DNA of 64,000 bases from Meira nashicola (lineage: Eukaryota; Basidiomycota; Exobasidiomycetes; Exobasidiales; Brachybasidiaceae): contig BCJU01000003.1 of the NCBI GenBank assembly GCA_001600355.1, forward strand, positions 1,058,519 through 1,122,518, in the 5' to 3' direction. Each line of letters begins with the position of its first letter. Positions within the stretch are counted from its first letter, which is position 1. Of this stretch, positions 1-10,067 are shown piece after piece. Under the pieces are notes generated by a model, which worked only from the letters and a program-made list of their open reading frames with translations, was not told the DNA's origin and searched no databases. A program made the translations under genes and the position numbers.

Positions 1-2
1 AA

Positions 3-1244
3 AAGGATTTCTTCCAAAATCACCCAAGCTATCGCAGTAAAGCACAATATTGCGGAACACCATTCTTGGCTCGTAAGCTCAACACCATTTTAATGCATCA
101 CATCCGCAACACCTTGCCTGACATCAAGGCAAAGATTTCGACTCAATTGCAGAAATTTCAAGCCGAACTCACATCTTTGGGAGGTCCTCTTGGTGATGCT
201 AACAGCGGAAACATCGTCTTGACAATTATTACAGAATTTTGCAACGAATTCAGAACCGTTATTGATGGAAATTCAAATGACCTTAGTGTGGCTGAACTTG
301 CTGGTGGTGCTCGTATCAGTTTCGTTTTCCATGAAGTCTTTTCAAACGGTGTTAAGGCTATTGACCCATTCGATCAAGTTAAAGATGCAGACATTCGCAC
401 AATTCTCTACAATTCTTCAGGTTCATCACCTGCGCTTTTCGTCGGAACTACAGCATTCGAGGTGATTGTCAAACAACAAATTAAGAGGCTAGAAGATCCT
501 GCTTTGAAGTGTGTCAGCTTAGTGTACGATGAATTAGTCCGTATTCTTGCACAGCTGTTGAACAAAAATCAATCGTTCCGTCGATTCCCTGCTTTACGTG
601 AAAAGTTCAATTCGGTCGTTATTTCATTCTTCAAGAGATGTCTACAGCCAACAACGAAACTAGTTACAGATATCGTTCTAGCTGAAGCTTGTTATTTAAA
701 TACAGGTCATCCTGATTTCATCTCTGGACATCGTGCTATGGCCCTTGTTTCAGAGCGTCATACACATGCTCCACCCGAGCCAAAGAAGGGCGCCGCTAAT
801 CCTAATGTAGTCAACAATGATAAAGATCTCAATGTGGATATCAAAGATCAAGGATTCTTTGGAAGTTTCTTTGCCGGAGGCAAAGCAACACCAAAAGAAC
901 GCGCTCGTCATGCAACAATGGATTCCCCACCACCTCAATTACGTGCAAGCGGTCAATTAACCGAACGTGAACAAATTGAAGTTGAAGTGATCAGAATGCT
1001 TATCACATCTTACTTTAATATTGTTAAGAGAACAATTATTGATATGATACCAAAAGCAACTATGCTCCATTTGGTTTCATTTGCAAAAGATTCATTACAA
1101 CGTGAATTGCTCAAAGAACTTTATCAATCTGAAGTGATGAACGAGTTGATGCGTGAAAGTGATCACGTCGTTACACGTAGAAAGGAATGTGTAAAGATGA
1201 TTGGGGCCTTAGAGCAAGCATCAGAGATTATTGCAACTGTTTAA
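3..1244 (+). CDS. VPS1: Vps1-type dynamin GTPase, C-terminal part (5' end outside window)
   Basis: The frame is open from the first bases of the window, so the start codon and the GTPase domain lie upstream. The 413 residues seen are the dynamin middle/stalk region, opening with the Vps1-like stretch FFQNHPSYRSKAQYCGTPFL. A low-complexity insert follows at about residues 255-310 (GFFGSFFAGG, then a proline/charged stretch). The last 90 or so residues form the GTPase effector domain (EVIRMLITSYFNIVKRTI and onward). Known family role: Vps1 assembles on membranes and drives fission in endosomal/vacuolar sorting and peroxisome division. The short insert and absence of PH and proline-rich domains fit Vps1 rather than classical dynamin; Dnm1 is less likely because of the close match at the N-terminal end of this fragment. 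It converges with the Coy1 gene 213 bp away. Confidence 0.93.
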   Translation, partial: KDFFQNHPSYRSKAQYCGTPFLARKLNTILMHHIRNTLPDIKAKISTQLQKFQAELTSLGGPLGDANSGNIVLTIITEFCNEFRTVIDGNSNDLSVAELAGGARISFVFHEVFSNGVKAIDPFDQVKDADIRTILYNSSGSSPALFVGTTAFEVIVKQQIKRLEDPALKCVSLVYDELVRILAQLLNKNQSFRRFPALREKFNSVVISFFKRCLQPTTKLVTDIVLAEACYLNTGHPDFISGHRAMALVSERHTHAPPEPKKGAANPNVVNNDKDLNVDIKDQGFFGSFFAGGKATPKERARHATMDSPPPQLRASGQLTEREQIEVEVIRMLITSYFNIVKRTIIDMIPKATMLHLVSFAKDSLQRELLKELYQSEVMNELMRESDHVVTRRKECVKMIGALEQASEIIATV

Positions 1245-1457
1245 AAAAGAGTCATCAAAGGCTAGATACCGTTTTGAAAAAGGAGCAAAAAAATTCCACA
1301 CTCTATCGTTCTCTACATAGAGTAGAAGGCCTTTTGCTTTATTTTCTAGATTTCATCTGTACCGAAGAATAAGAATGTTTCTCATGTAATTTGATTTGGT
1401 TACAAGCATAAACAGAGACAGAGAGAGTATAGTACAACAATGATGGTGTGAGAGCTA

Positions 1458-3683
1458 CTAGCGATTAGCAGGTGATGTTCCTCTCGTATCAATTGGAATA
1501 TTGCTTCCGGTGCCGAATTCGACTTCAAAAATCATTGCAAAAACCAAAAGATGCAAGCATAATGCATATGCGACGAAAAATATTCTCATCCTTCTGTGAC
1601 CCAAGACTTGACGAGTAACCATGTGAAGAAGTCTTTCTAACGGATTGAGCGAACTCAAAGCACGAGATTGTTCTCTACCTCTGAATTGTTCAAACGGATT
1701 CATTGAAGCTTCGTACTTTTCGCGATATTTGTCTTCACCAATCGTTGGTGGATAAGCATGACCGCTTCCGCCATAATCATTTCGAGCACTTACCATATTC
1801 ACCATCCGTGAAGGATTTGCAGCAGCACTAGAAGATCCATTCGCATTGCCAAGTGAGCTTGAAGCATGATAAGCTTGCAAATAACGAACTTTTTCGTATA
1901 AAGCTAAATTGTCGGATTGCAATACTTTTACTTCATTTCGTAATTCAGTAATTGTTGCAAATTGTTTTCGCAATTCCTCTTCCAATTCAGCATTTCTTGC
2001 GCGGAATCGATCACGTTGACTAGTGATGATGGGTAATATGCTTGAAGATGATGTTGATCCTGCGGCCGTATTCGATTGGCTGGGAGTTGTGGATCGTGTT
2101 ATATTTGTGCTGTCTGCTGGAGTTACATCAGCCGTCACAGCCTGGTTGCTTCCTGTTATTTGCGATTCTGCCTTGCTGCCTTTTGGCACTGAAGCATCTT
2201 TACCGATTTTGTCCATCTCTGCCAATGCCTCTTCGGCACTCATGTTAGAATTTATCTTTTCTTTAACGGAACGTGTAGAGGGTTGAGTAGAATTAACATT
2301 CATCAAATCATCCTCTAATCGTTCATTAAGCTTTTTTAACCTGTTTGACTCTTTCTGTGCGATTTCCAAGTCTTGCTTCAATTGATTTGATGTGTTAGTC
2401 AATTCGGTATTAGTAACTCGTATATTAGTCACTTCATCTTGCAATTGTCGATTCTTTTCCATCAAAAGGGCCTCCAAAGGCTTTGCGGATGATGATCCGT
2501 TCGCGTGCCCGTTTGCCTCGTCTCCTTCCAATTGTTGATCAGAGAATTCTACGTATTTGAAAATCTCAATCTCACGCTTAATCTCATCATAATCTGACAT
2601 TTTGTGTAATCGCTCTCTTAATACTTCAATTTCACGATCCCTTTCACGCACTTGAGACTGCAAATCGCGCACTTTTGTATCCTTTGTCAGATCCAGTTCT
2701 GTCGTCTTTTTATGTTCATCATCGAGAAGTTTGCTAAGCCTCCTCGTCTCTTCTTCTGCATCGAAAGCACGTTGTTCCAATTCTGCAATTTGCTCATCTG
2801 CTCCGGATCCACTTTTCAATCTTTCGATTTCCTCTCGTAGCTGTTCATTACGTCTTTCCATCGCTGCTGCACGTTCGTTGCTTCTCGTTAATTCTTCGCT
2901 TATCATTTCCATTTCTTCAATCTTTCCATTCGTTTGTTCTCGTTCAATCTCTTCACCATGATGCAGTAATCTTTCAGTTACTTTGGAGTAATTTGCTCTG
3001 AGCTCCTTCAATTGACTTCGAAGCGTTTCTACAGATTTGGACAAATTCTCTTCCCTTGCTTTGTGATTTCTTATCCTCTCGTCCCATTTAGCCGACAATT
3101 CTGCTTCTACATTCTTTCTAGACTCAGAAGTGGTTGACTCCAATTGCGTCACTCGATTGGTAAGACGATTCTTTTCTGCTTCTAGAGAAGGAATTGATGC
3201 GATCTGTGATTCAAGACTTGCATTGGTAGATTGAAGTCCTTTCAATTGTTCTTTCAAAGCATCAATGTCACCCATAACAGCTGTTTGCTCTAGAACAAGC
3301 TCAAGGATTGGATATGGATCACTAGCTCCTTGCAAGCGATCTTTGACGCTCAAGACAGCATTTTCTGCTGCTTTTGCACGTTTAGTCAAACTATCAATTT
3401 CAGATTGATATGCTTTTAAAAGTGGTTTGATTGCTTCAGGTTGAGATTCGCTAGTTAGCTTTTTAAATTCTCTTGTTTGCTCTGCTAACTTTTTTCGCGA
3501 TAAAAGAGCATCTTTTTGTGATTCGATCAAAGTTGGACATAATTGTTCCAAATTAGCTTGAATGGTAGGTAATGCAATTTCTCTCCATGTTGCAAGTGAA
3601 GTAGAAAAATCAATCGTTTTACTAGAAGATGCAGTATTGCTTTGATCACCTTTATTCATCTCATAACCTCCAACATTCGACAT
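1458..3683 (-). CDS. COY1: CASP/Coy1 golgin, Golgi coiled-coil membrane protein
   Basis: This 741-residue protein is almost entirely heptad-rich coiled coil from about residue 40 to 480, with a serine/threonine-rich gap near 490-560. A conserved CASP C-terminal block follows, containing NPFEQFRGREQSRALSSLNP and LERLLHMVTRQVLGHRRMR. A single C-terminal transmembrane segment spans about residues 699-720 (IFFVAYALCLHLLVFAMIF) with a short lumenal tail. This order, long coiled coil then CASP domain then tail anchor, is diagnostic. The family sits on Golgi membranes and works with tethers and SNAREs in retrograde transport. Start is an ATG. The gene shares a 314 bp divergent intergenic region with the next gene. 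No intron is needed. Confidence 0.93.
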   Translation of the reverse strand: MSNVGGYEMNKGDQSNTASSSKTIDFSTSLATWREIALPTIQANLEQLCPTLIESQKDALLSRKKLAEQTREFKKLTSESQPEAIKPLLKAYQSEIDSLTKRAKAAENAVLSVKDRLQGASDPYPILELVLEQTAVMGDIDALKEQLKGLQSTNASLESQIASIPSLEAEKNRLTNRVTQLESTTSESRKNVEAELSAKWDERIRNHKAREENLSKSVETLRSQLKELRANYSKVTERLLHHGEEIEREQTNGKIEEMEMISEELTRSNERAAAMERRNEQLREEIERLKSGSGADEQIAELEQRAFDAEEETRRLSKLLDDEHKKTTELDLTKDTKVRDLQSQVRERDREIEVLRERLHKMSDYDEIKREIEIFKYVEFSDQQLEGDEANGHANGSSSAKPLEALLMEKNRQLQDEVTNIRVTNTELTNTSNQLKQDLEIAQKESNRLKKLNERLEDDLMNVNSTQPSTRSVKEKINSNMSAEEALAEMDKIGKDASVPKGSKAESQITGSNQAVTADVTPADSTNITRSTTPSQSNTAAGSTSSSSILPIITSQRDRFRARNAELEEELRKQFATITELRNEVKVLQSDNLALYEKVRYLQAYHASSSLGNANGSSSAAANPSRMVNMVSARNDYGGSGHAYPPTIGEDKYREKYEASMNPFEQFRGREQSRALSSLNPLERLLHMVTRQVLGHRRMRIFFVAYALCLHLLVFAMIFEVEFGTGSNIPIDTRGTSPANR

Positions 3684-3997
3684 TGTGATGAATGTATCCT
3701 TCTTTGCTATTCAGTCGTGAATGGTGGTATGAGTTTATTAGGACATAAAAGTCGAATCTGATAGAATTCCAATTGAAAGAGGTACGTGCGAATCAATCTA
3801 GACTAGGAATGCATTCATAGCCTTTTTGTATAAAAGTCGCGCCGTCGCTTTGAGTTCAATGCACAAGCTTTTTTTTTGCACGTGAATTTTCTAAGGCTTC
3901 TGGATTTTTATTTAATCAAGAAGATTGTGTGTGAAAAGGTTATCATCCCCATCTTTGTTTTCTGACAAGCATCACCTATATACATACCTACAATAAT
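3684..3997. promoter_or_regulatory. Divergent promoter region, Coy1 / mitochondrial-type gene
   Basis: This 314 bp stretch lies between two divergent ATGs. A TATAAAA match sits near 3827, about 165 bp before the plus-strand start, and a T-run follows near 3867-3876. No ORF of note or RNA gene is visible. The promoter role is inferred from position. Confidence 0.4.
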
Positions 3998-4918
3998 ATG
4001 TCTGCACTACGAAGTTGCTGCAACGTGTCAAAAAATGTGTCAGCTCTTTTGACAAAGTCTACCACAACAACAAGCCAAATAAATTCGAACCTAATCCGAT
4101 GCTTTTCATCATCTTCTTCAATTCAAGGAAGAGGCATTACAGAAAAAGGAAAACGAAAAGTTCAAGCTAAACATGATGCAAAATTACGTCATGCTATAGA
4201 TCTTTATCATACTTCACAACATTTTTATCCTACAAGAGCAACCATAACAGGACAAAGAAAGATTGATTTGATTTCATCGGAAGATTTACAAGAATATTCG
4301 ACGGAACAAGAAGAAGATGAAAGATTAATTTTACGTTCATTCGATGAAGAAATTGATTGGATCGTTCGTGCGAATTTATTCATAACAAGGAGAAGTAAAT
4401 CAGATGAAAGTATACATATTCATGAACCAGTTACAATGCGAAGCGGATCAGTACTTTACGATCATATCGAAAAGAAGCGTACAACTGCAGAAAGTTCCGA
4501 ACAAAAGTCTTTCATCGATACAGTCACAAATACTTTTTATGGCATGGATTCATCAGCATTAAAAAGTTTTAGTCAACTAGAACTTCCACTTCCCGATGAG
4601 AATGATTCAGAAGCCGTTAAATCATACATTGCCGAAGCTGTTAAGAGAGCTTCTTTAGCTTCAAGTCATATGCATGGAGAAGCTCCACAGCATTCTGGAA
4701 AAGATTCACGCTCTCTTCGAATTCGTGACGCTCTATTCGGTACCGTTCAAGGTAGTTTACCAGGTTTGGAAGTCATTCGTGAGCGTTCCAATGACCCTCG
4801 AGTACAAGAAGAGGCTAAACGTTTGATCAAAGAAGCCAAAGAAGCGAGAGATAGACGATCTTTACAAGAGCAAACTACTCCTGAATCTAAAGCAGCTTCA
4901 AGTCCTTCGGCGCAATGA
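3998..4918 (+). CDS. Conserved-looking mitochondrial-type protein of unknown function
   Basis: 306 residues. The first 45 or so are rich in Ser, Thr, Arg, Asn and hydrophobics and poor in acidic residues (MSALRSCCNVSKNVSALLTK), ending near a CFSSSSSIQGRG stretch, which looks like a mitochondrial presequence with a cleavage region. The mature part has a basic, possibly RNA-binding stretch (KGKRKVQAKHDAKLRHAIDLY), an acidic central region and a charged alpha-helical C-terminus. I do not recognise the family. A mitoribosomal or mitochondrial-translation accessory protein is a guess based on the basic start and size. It converges with the methyltransferase gene 123 bp away. ATG start; intact single exon. 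Confidence 0.8.
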   Translation: MSALRSCCNVSKNVSALLTKSTTTTSQINSNLIRCFSSSSSIQGRGITEKGKRKVQAKHDAKLRHAIDLYHTSQHFYPTRATITGQRKIDLISSEDLQEYSTEQEEDERLILRSFDEEIDWIVRANLFITRRSKSDESIHIHEPVTMRSGSVLYDHIEKKRTTAESSEQKSFIDTVTNTFYGMDSSALKSFSQLELPLPDENDSEAVKSYIAEAVKRASLASSHMHGEAPQHSGKDSRSLRIRDALFGTVQGSLPGLEVIRERSNDPRVQEEAKRLIKEAKEARDRRSLQEQTTPESKAASSPSAQ

Positions 4919-5041
4919 TTTCAGCATGTCTTTTGGATAGAGAGCAATAGTGTAATATAGCATAATCTCGATAATGTACAAGAGAGTAAATTTTATACAG
5001 GGTATGGATAGTATAAAAAATAAGAATAGATATGATAAAGA

Positions 5042-8000
5042 TCAAAAGGACGACATAAGGTCCAAGCCTCCATTATCATCTTTACGAGCAGAAGTTAAAA
5101 GAATAGTTCTGATTCCTAAGATGGATTCATATCGTCTTTGTGATTGCGGAGTTAGGGTAGGAGTGTCGAGATTTGGACTTTCGACATCATTTGCAACAAT
5201 CACAGGCATGATCATTCCTTTATGTTGTTCGGACAAATTTATCAGACGATCTGAATTTTGTTCTTCAATTGCTAACTCTTGCTCAATATCGCTAGCAAAA
5301 CTTTTTGACGGTTGCCAAACAACATCTTCGATAGGCGAAGTTGGGATCAGGGAACGCTCTGAAGATGATTCAGAGAGTATTTGCGATGGAGATGCAGATT
5401 CACTCGTTAATGGAGATGGACTATTATCACCTTCACTTCCAGCTCCATTAAAGAATAAATTATTAGGGATCTCCTCTTCTTCCTCCTCCCCATTTTGCAC
5501 AGGCGTTTGTTGATGATCATGCACATGCCTTTTTCCTTCCGACAAATGCCAACTGTCAAACTTTTCTGCTGTTTTTGACCAAGCAATTTGCGTTTTCAAT
5601 AAATGTTCAATTTCCGCTCTTTCATGCATTTCCGCTTGCCATTGGTCTACTTCTGATTCAAAATGAGCGTAATCTCTCCATCTTTCCGATAAAGTCTTGC
5701 CGATTATATCAATGGAAACGTCAGAGTAAAACGATTTACTTAAATCAGGCGAAAGATAAGATTCATGCTCAATTGGATTTGAAGCATGATTACTCATCAA
5801 AGAAGGTGATGCAGGAATACTTAAGCTCGTCCTAGATCCTTGCAAAGCCTCTTCATCTTTTGTATGATTCTCTCCTTTGCGCAACATCATAATTTCATGC
5901 CAAAGAGTGAGCTTGGCATCAGCAATCTTACTTGTTTCTCCTATCAAGATAGCCGCTCTCCATTCATCGAGATCATTCTTTGCACCTTTGACAATTGAAT
6001 GGGTATCGAGATTTGAGGAACGAGTTGCGTTATCAAAATAACCAATTTCTTTTTCTTTTTTGGCTTTCTTTGCGTACGAGCGTGACAAGATTGGCATATG
6101 CTTTGGACCGAGGTGATTAATTTGTCGTATATCTTTCACTTCTGCCAACATAGTCGGAAGAAAAGAAGTAGGATTTAACCCTATATCATGCCTTTCCAAC
6201 ATTCTTTGCCAAAGTGATTCCAAGGCAGAATTGCGTTGATCTCGTTTCCGATTATTTTTTGGGTCTGAATCTATGAAAGGGAGGCTCTTGCTGTAATTTT
6301 GCGTTTCTACTTTTGAGAGATCACTCTTGAGAATACGTTTTGCAGACCCGAAGAAGTTCAAATCGGTTTCAAAAATGCACAAATTTCCAGCCGGACTCAA
6401 AATTCGATTTACATCATCCAACAAATTTGACCACTTTTGCTTTGGAATACCGGAATTGAGGAATCGGATATGAACCAAATCAAAACATTGATCCGGAAAA
6501 GGTAAGCCCTGAAGTACATTTCCTACAATCCAAGATATACGCTTTTGCGTATCTTTTTGTAAAGCCTTTATGGGCACTTGTATCGGTACAAGGTCCATGC
6601 CAATAAATTCCGTCTCTGGCCATTTTTGTGCCATTTGTAAGATCCACTGACCATCACCACATCCTATATCCAAAACTCTCTTTGGTTGCCGATCCGATGA
6701 ATTGTATAAATTTTCTCTGAAACTATTTTCTGTATGTGCATGGATCAGATTTTCCCCAAGAATTGTGTTATTACCGTATGCGAATGGATAAGGTGCTTCT
6801 TCAGCAGGATAAGCATGCCTTTTGCTTTGATTGAATCCAAACTTTCCTGGTCTTCGATTGCTTTCGATTTCGAAATAGTCACTTAATCGCCATTTTTGAC
6901 GTTCTTCTACTTGATTTGAATTATTTGTTGGAGCATTATTGAATTTCTCTATACTTATTGGCGTATTTTGAGCAATCATAAAAGGTCCATTGCGATAAAT
7001 TCCCAGAGATGGAGGATGACCAAAAGCGGGCGATGATACTGTTGAAGGTGAAATGGGATTGTTCAAGGCATCTTTCAGAAGCACACTTTGACCGGACAAA
7101 GAATTAGAGCTAGAAATCGTTCGTTGTCTTGCCATTTTAGGTCGTGTTGGACTGGAAGGAGTGGCAGCAGCCATTGCACCTGCATTGATCTTCTTGACCG
7201 CTTTCTTTTGAGCTCGTCGTGGTGGAGGTGTACAGAGATAATATCCTTCAACGTATTGATGTTCACCACTTGCTAACGCTGAATTCGAATATCGAGAAGG
7301 CGACTTTGATCTTTTCGAATTGAACAAATCAAAAGAGGATCGTGCTGAAGCTGGAAGCAGATCAGGACTTTCACCTTGTATGTAAACGCTAGCAGAAATT
7401 ACGCCAAGACGGACAGGCAATGGATAATCGGATAAATCGACCGTCGAATCAAAACTATGATAATCCGTTGTTGTAGCATCAGAACTGATAGAGATACGCA
7501 AACCGCCCGTAGCTCTGTCATTGTACATTGGCTCGTCCGACGTTAGAATTTCCTGTGAATCTTGATCATCAAAATTGGCCAAAAGATCCTTCCTTCCTGC
7601 CTCATCAGAAGTGGGATTGAGTAAATCTTGTTCACTTCTCGAAGCGCTCATACGTTGAAACATTCCTCTCTCTGTTTTAAGAGAAGTTCGATCGCTCGCA
7701 GTAGAAGGTCGTTTGTTCATCTTTGGTCTTTGAGTTTGTTTTCTGGTGAAGCCAAAGTGTGATTCCTGAGAGGATGCAGTGAAAAGTGAAGGTGACGATT
7801 GATCGTATTCCGACATTTTGACGTATTGTTCTTCACCAATCGATGTATCTTTGTCATTTCTAATAGGAGAATGACTTGGTACATTTACATCTCGACCACC
7901 CCATCTTGTGATAGATTGACTTGAACGCTCCTTCTTGTTGGAAGATTGAGGCCTCCTTTCACTGCTACGCGATGATCTTGAAGAAGATTTCCCAGGAACG

Positions 8001-8395
8001 TTTTCCGGATACGTTTTATTATGCGAAGATTTGTCATGGCTAGAAGATTTATTCCTCCGAAGTTGAAAAAGATTCAAAAGACCGCCGCCGCCAGATTGAT
8101 GTGAAGATGAATGCGAAGGAGTTGGTAAATCGGTTAATGAAACGTTATGCTTTGATGAAGCATATTCTGATGGACTTGCTAAAGAAGTACTAGGCGTTAA
8201 AGATGATCTTCTATCATTGCTACGCCTTGGAACGGATTCATTAGAAGTTGCTGCCGAATCAACAGATTGTCGACGACGTTGATTAGACGAAGTGACTGAA
8301 CTGTTATCCAAAATTGCTTCTAATTTTGCATTTCTTTCTTCTCTTTCCCTCCGCCTATCGCGTTCGTATAAATGTGGTTGATAATTCAAAAACAT
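5042..8395 (-). CDS. Large SAM-dependent methyltransferase with long disordered N-terminus
   Basis: 1117 residues. Residues 1-540 or so are serine-rich, basic and of low complexity, with no recognised domain. A Rossmann-type methyltransferase core follows. Motif I is RVLDIGCGDGQW near residue 573, an acidic strand-2 end appears in FIGMDLVPIQ, the motif II/III region is FPDQCFDLVHIRFL, and then LSPAGNLCIFE. The arrangement resembles fungal LaeA/UMTA-type methyltransferases, in which SAM is bound at the GxGxG loop. The substrate cannot be told. After the core come about 400 further residues including an acidic serine-rich segment. An in-frame TAA lies upstream of the chosen ATG. No biosynthetic cluster surrounds it, so a secondary-metabolism role is not supported by context. 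Confidence 0.87.
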   Translation of the reverse strand: MFLNYQPHLYERDRRREREERNAKLEAILDNSSVTSSNQRRRQSVDSAATSNESVPRRSNDRRSSLTPSTSLASPSEYASSKHNVSLTDLPTPSHSSSHQSGGGGLLNLFQLRRNKSSSHDKSSHNKTYPENVPGKSSSRSSRSSERRPQSSNKKERSSQSITRWGGRDVNVPSHSPIRNDKDTSIGEEQYVKMSEYDQSSPSLFTASSQESHFGFTRKQTQRPKMNKRPSTASDRTSLKTERGMFQRMSASRSEQDLLNPTSDEAGRKDLLANFDDQDSQEILTSDEPMYNDRATGGLRISISSDATTTDYHSFDSTVDLSDYPLPVRLGVISASVYIQGESPDLLPASARSSFDLFNSKRSKSPSRYSNSALASGEHQYVEGYYLCTPPPRRAQKKAVKKINAGAMAAATPSSPTRPKMARQRTISSSNSLSGQSVLLKDALNNPISPSTVSSPAFGHPPSLGIYRNGPFMIAQNTPISIEKFNNAPTNNSNQVEERQKWRLSDYFEIESNRRPGKFGFNQSKRHAYPAEEAPYPFAYGNNTILGENLIHAHTENSFRENLYNSSDRQPKRVLDIGCGDGQWILQMAQKWPETEFIGMDLVPIQVPIKALQKDTQKRISWIVGNVLQGLPFPDQCFDLVHIRFLNSGIPKQKWSNLLDDVNRILSPAGNLCIFETDLNFFGSAKRILKSDLSKVETQNYSKSLPFIDSDPKNNRKRDQRNSALESLWQRMLERHDIGLNPTSFLPTMLAEVKDIRQINHLGPKHMPILSRSYAKKAKKEKEIGYFDNATRSSNLDTHSIVKGAKNDLDEWRAAILIGETSKIADAKLTLWHEIMMLRKGENHTKDEEALQGSRTSLSIPASPSLMSNHASNPIEHESYLSPDLSKSFYSDVSIDIIGKTLSERWRDYAHFESEVDQWQAEMHERAEIEHLLKTQIAWSKTAEKFDSWHLSEGKRHVHDHQQTPVQNGEEEEEEIPNNLFFNGAGSEGDNSPSPLTSESASPSQILSESSSERSLIPTSPIEDVVWQPSKSFASDIEQELAIEEQNSDRLINLSEQHKGMIMPVIVANDVESPNLDTPTLTPQSQRRYESILGIRTILLTSARKDDNGGLDLMSSF

Positions 8396-10067
8396 GGCTA
8401 TACCAATGTTGTGATTTTGAGGCGTTTACAACCACATTTGTACTCGTTGTCGCTTTTGAGCTAATTGAGAATAGTCGTATGATTGATTATTGTTAGATGA
8501 TAGCCTGTGTGTCCAAAGCAAATGAATAAGCAAGCCAGTAAATTTGATAACAATGATAGATGGATAGCACTAATTGATGGCGATAAGCAAAGATGAAGTA
8601 ATCTTTCTCGATACGTTCTTTGTGATGATCTCCGATTCACTCCAGACCGGCCGGTCTTCTACTTTCGGACTTCTCTTTCTTGTCCCAAAGTGTATTTTAA
8701 AGTGGCCGTACATACTCTTAGCAGAAAAGGGCAAGTATATGCGTGCATATTTTGTTGCAAAACCATTCAAAGCAGGCAGTCGTATTGCATCTTGAAGGTC
8801 AAATGTATCTTGAAGATCTGCATTAAATGCATATTATCGCTGTAAACGAAAAACATGACCCATCCAAACCCCAATCACAAATCGATTTTACCTTTACACA
8901 AGTAGACTACTAAGTCACTTTTAATGCACAATACTCTTCTAGCTTTTGACAGTTACGTCAAATACGCTATGCATTTGAGGTAAAGTAGGAGAGAAAAACA
9001 CAAAGTGTCGTTTAATAATTAAAAAAGTTAATGTATGCATGCAGCGTGCGTCTTATTGATTGTCTCACAGTTTATTTGAAGGGGAAATATAGGTACCTAC
9101 CTTGATCGACAAACCCTAGCGCGGCACTTTGCCGCCGCAAACACTAGTTAGTGTACACCGCGCACGCACGCACAGACAAACGCGCATCCCATATCCGTAT
9201 CATTAACAAGCCACGTTTAATGAATCCTTACGCAAAATGAATTAAATCAACTTTCTTGAATTCTGCTTTTGATTTTTCGTGAAGTCGGAGATCAAAAATT
9301 TTAGCGCCGAATGAGGATATTCACTGATCGTTGATTGTACTGGGGTGTAGTGTATGAGAGAAAGGAGAAGATAAAATTGCACATGCATTTGGCGCTTAAA
9401 TTGATTGTGAATAGTTATAGAGATAGGTAGGGGAATTGTCAGGTCATGCATTTCCGAAGAAAGATGTCAGTCATTCACCACGATATCGGTATGCATGAGA
9501 ATTGCAGGAGCCGAGTAAATTAATATGACCCACTTTCTTGTGCAATGCATATATGTAGTGTTCCTATACGTACATATCTTGCTCTGAGCACTCGTAAAGA
9601 GATTTGCGAGAGGTTTACTTGGAGATTCTTTAGCGTAAATATACCTTCAGATTTTATTTTCTATTGGCGTGGGTGTTTTTGAGAATTTAGTGGATTATGT
9701 ACGATCGATAGAGATAACAGATGACCGATAGGCTATGTATGTATACACACAATTGACAAAAACCTTCAAAAACGATCAACCGGAAAGCGAGAGGACCAGA
9801 AGCTACCTAGTCTAGTATATTTTGCATCCAAAGTTGACGTGACTTGTTCATCTTTTTTTCGCGAATACAAAAGGCCCGTCACGCGTATATGTACACAAGT
9901 CAATTTGTCGTTTACGAATTCTCCCGCGCTGAGCGGAGTTACTGTATGCTGGAAAAATCAACGTGGGGAAAAATCAAAAGATCCGTGCAGCGATTACGGG
10001 CTTATGATTTGTGGTAAAAATCGGAAACAAACTTCTAGACTCCTTTCCATATTGTCAACAAACAAAA
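8396..10067. other. 1.67 kb divergent intergenic region
   Basis: This is one of the longest gene-free stretches here, between the methyltransferase and the MFS transporter, which diverge. It holds a small perfect hairpin at 9121-9135 (GCGGCA, CTT loop, TGCCGC), a run of ACGC repeats near 9163-9175, and an ACGCGT hexamer at 9881-9886. Only short frames of 60-90 codons occur and none shows a domain or conserved composition. No tRNA-like cloverleaf was seen. It probably holds two promoters and long 5' untranslated regions. Confidence 0.5.

Noticed and set aside
4974..5513. 179-codon plus-strand frame
   Set aside because: It lies antisense within the methyltransferase gene and mirrors its acidic/serine-rich codons; no domain.
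8574..8795. 73-codon frame between the methyltransferase and MFS genes
   Set aside because: Short, with no domain or start context; overlapped by an opposite-strand frame of the same kind.
9121..9135. GCGGCA/TGCCGC hairpin as a terminator
   Set aside because: A rho-independent terminator is not expected in a eukaryotic nuclear genome, and no gene ends here.
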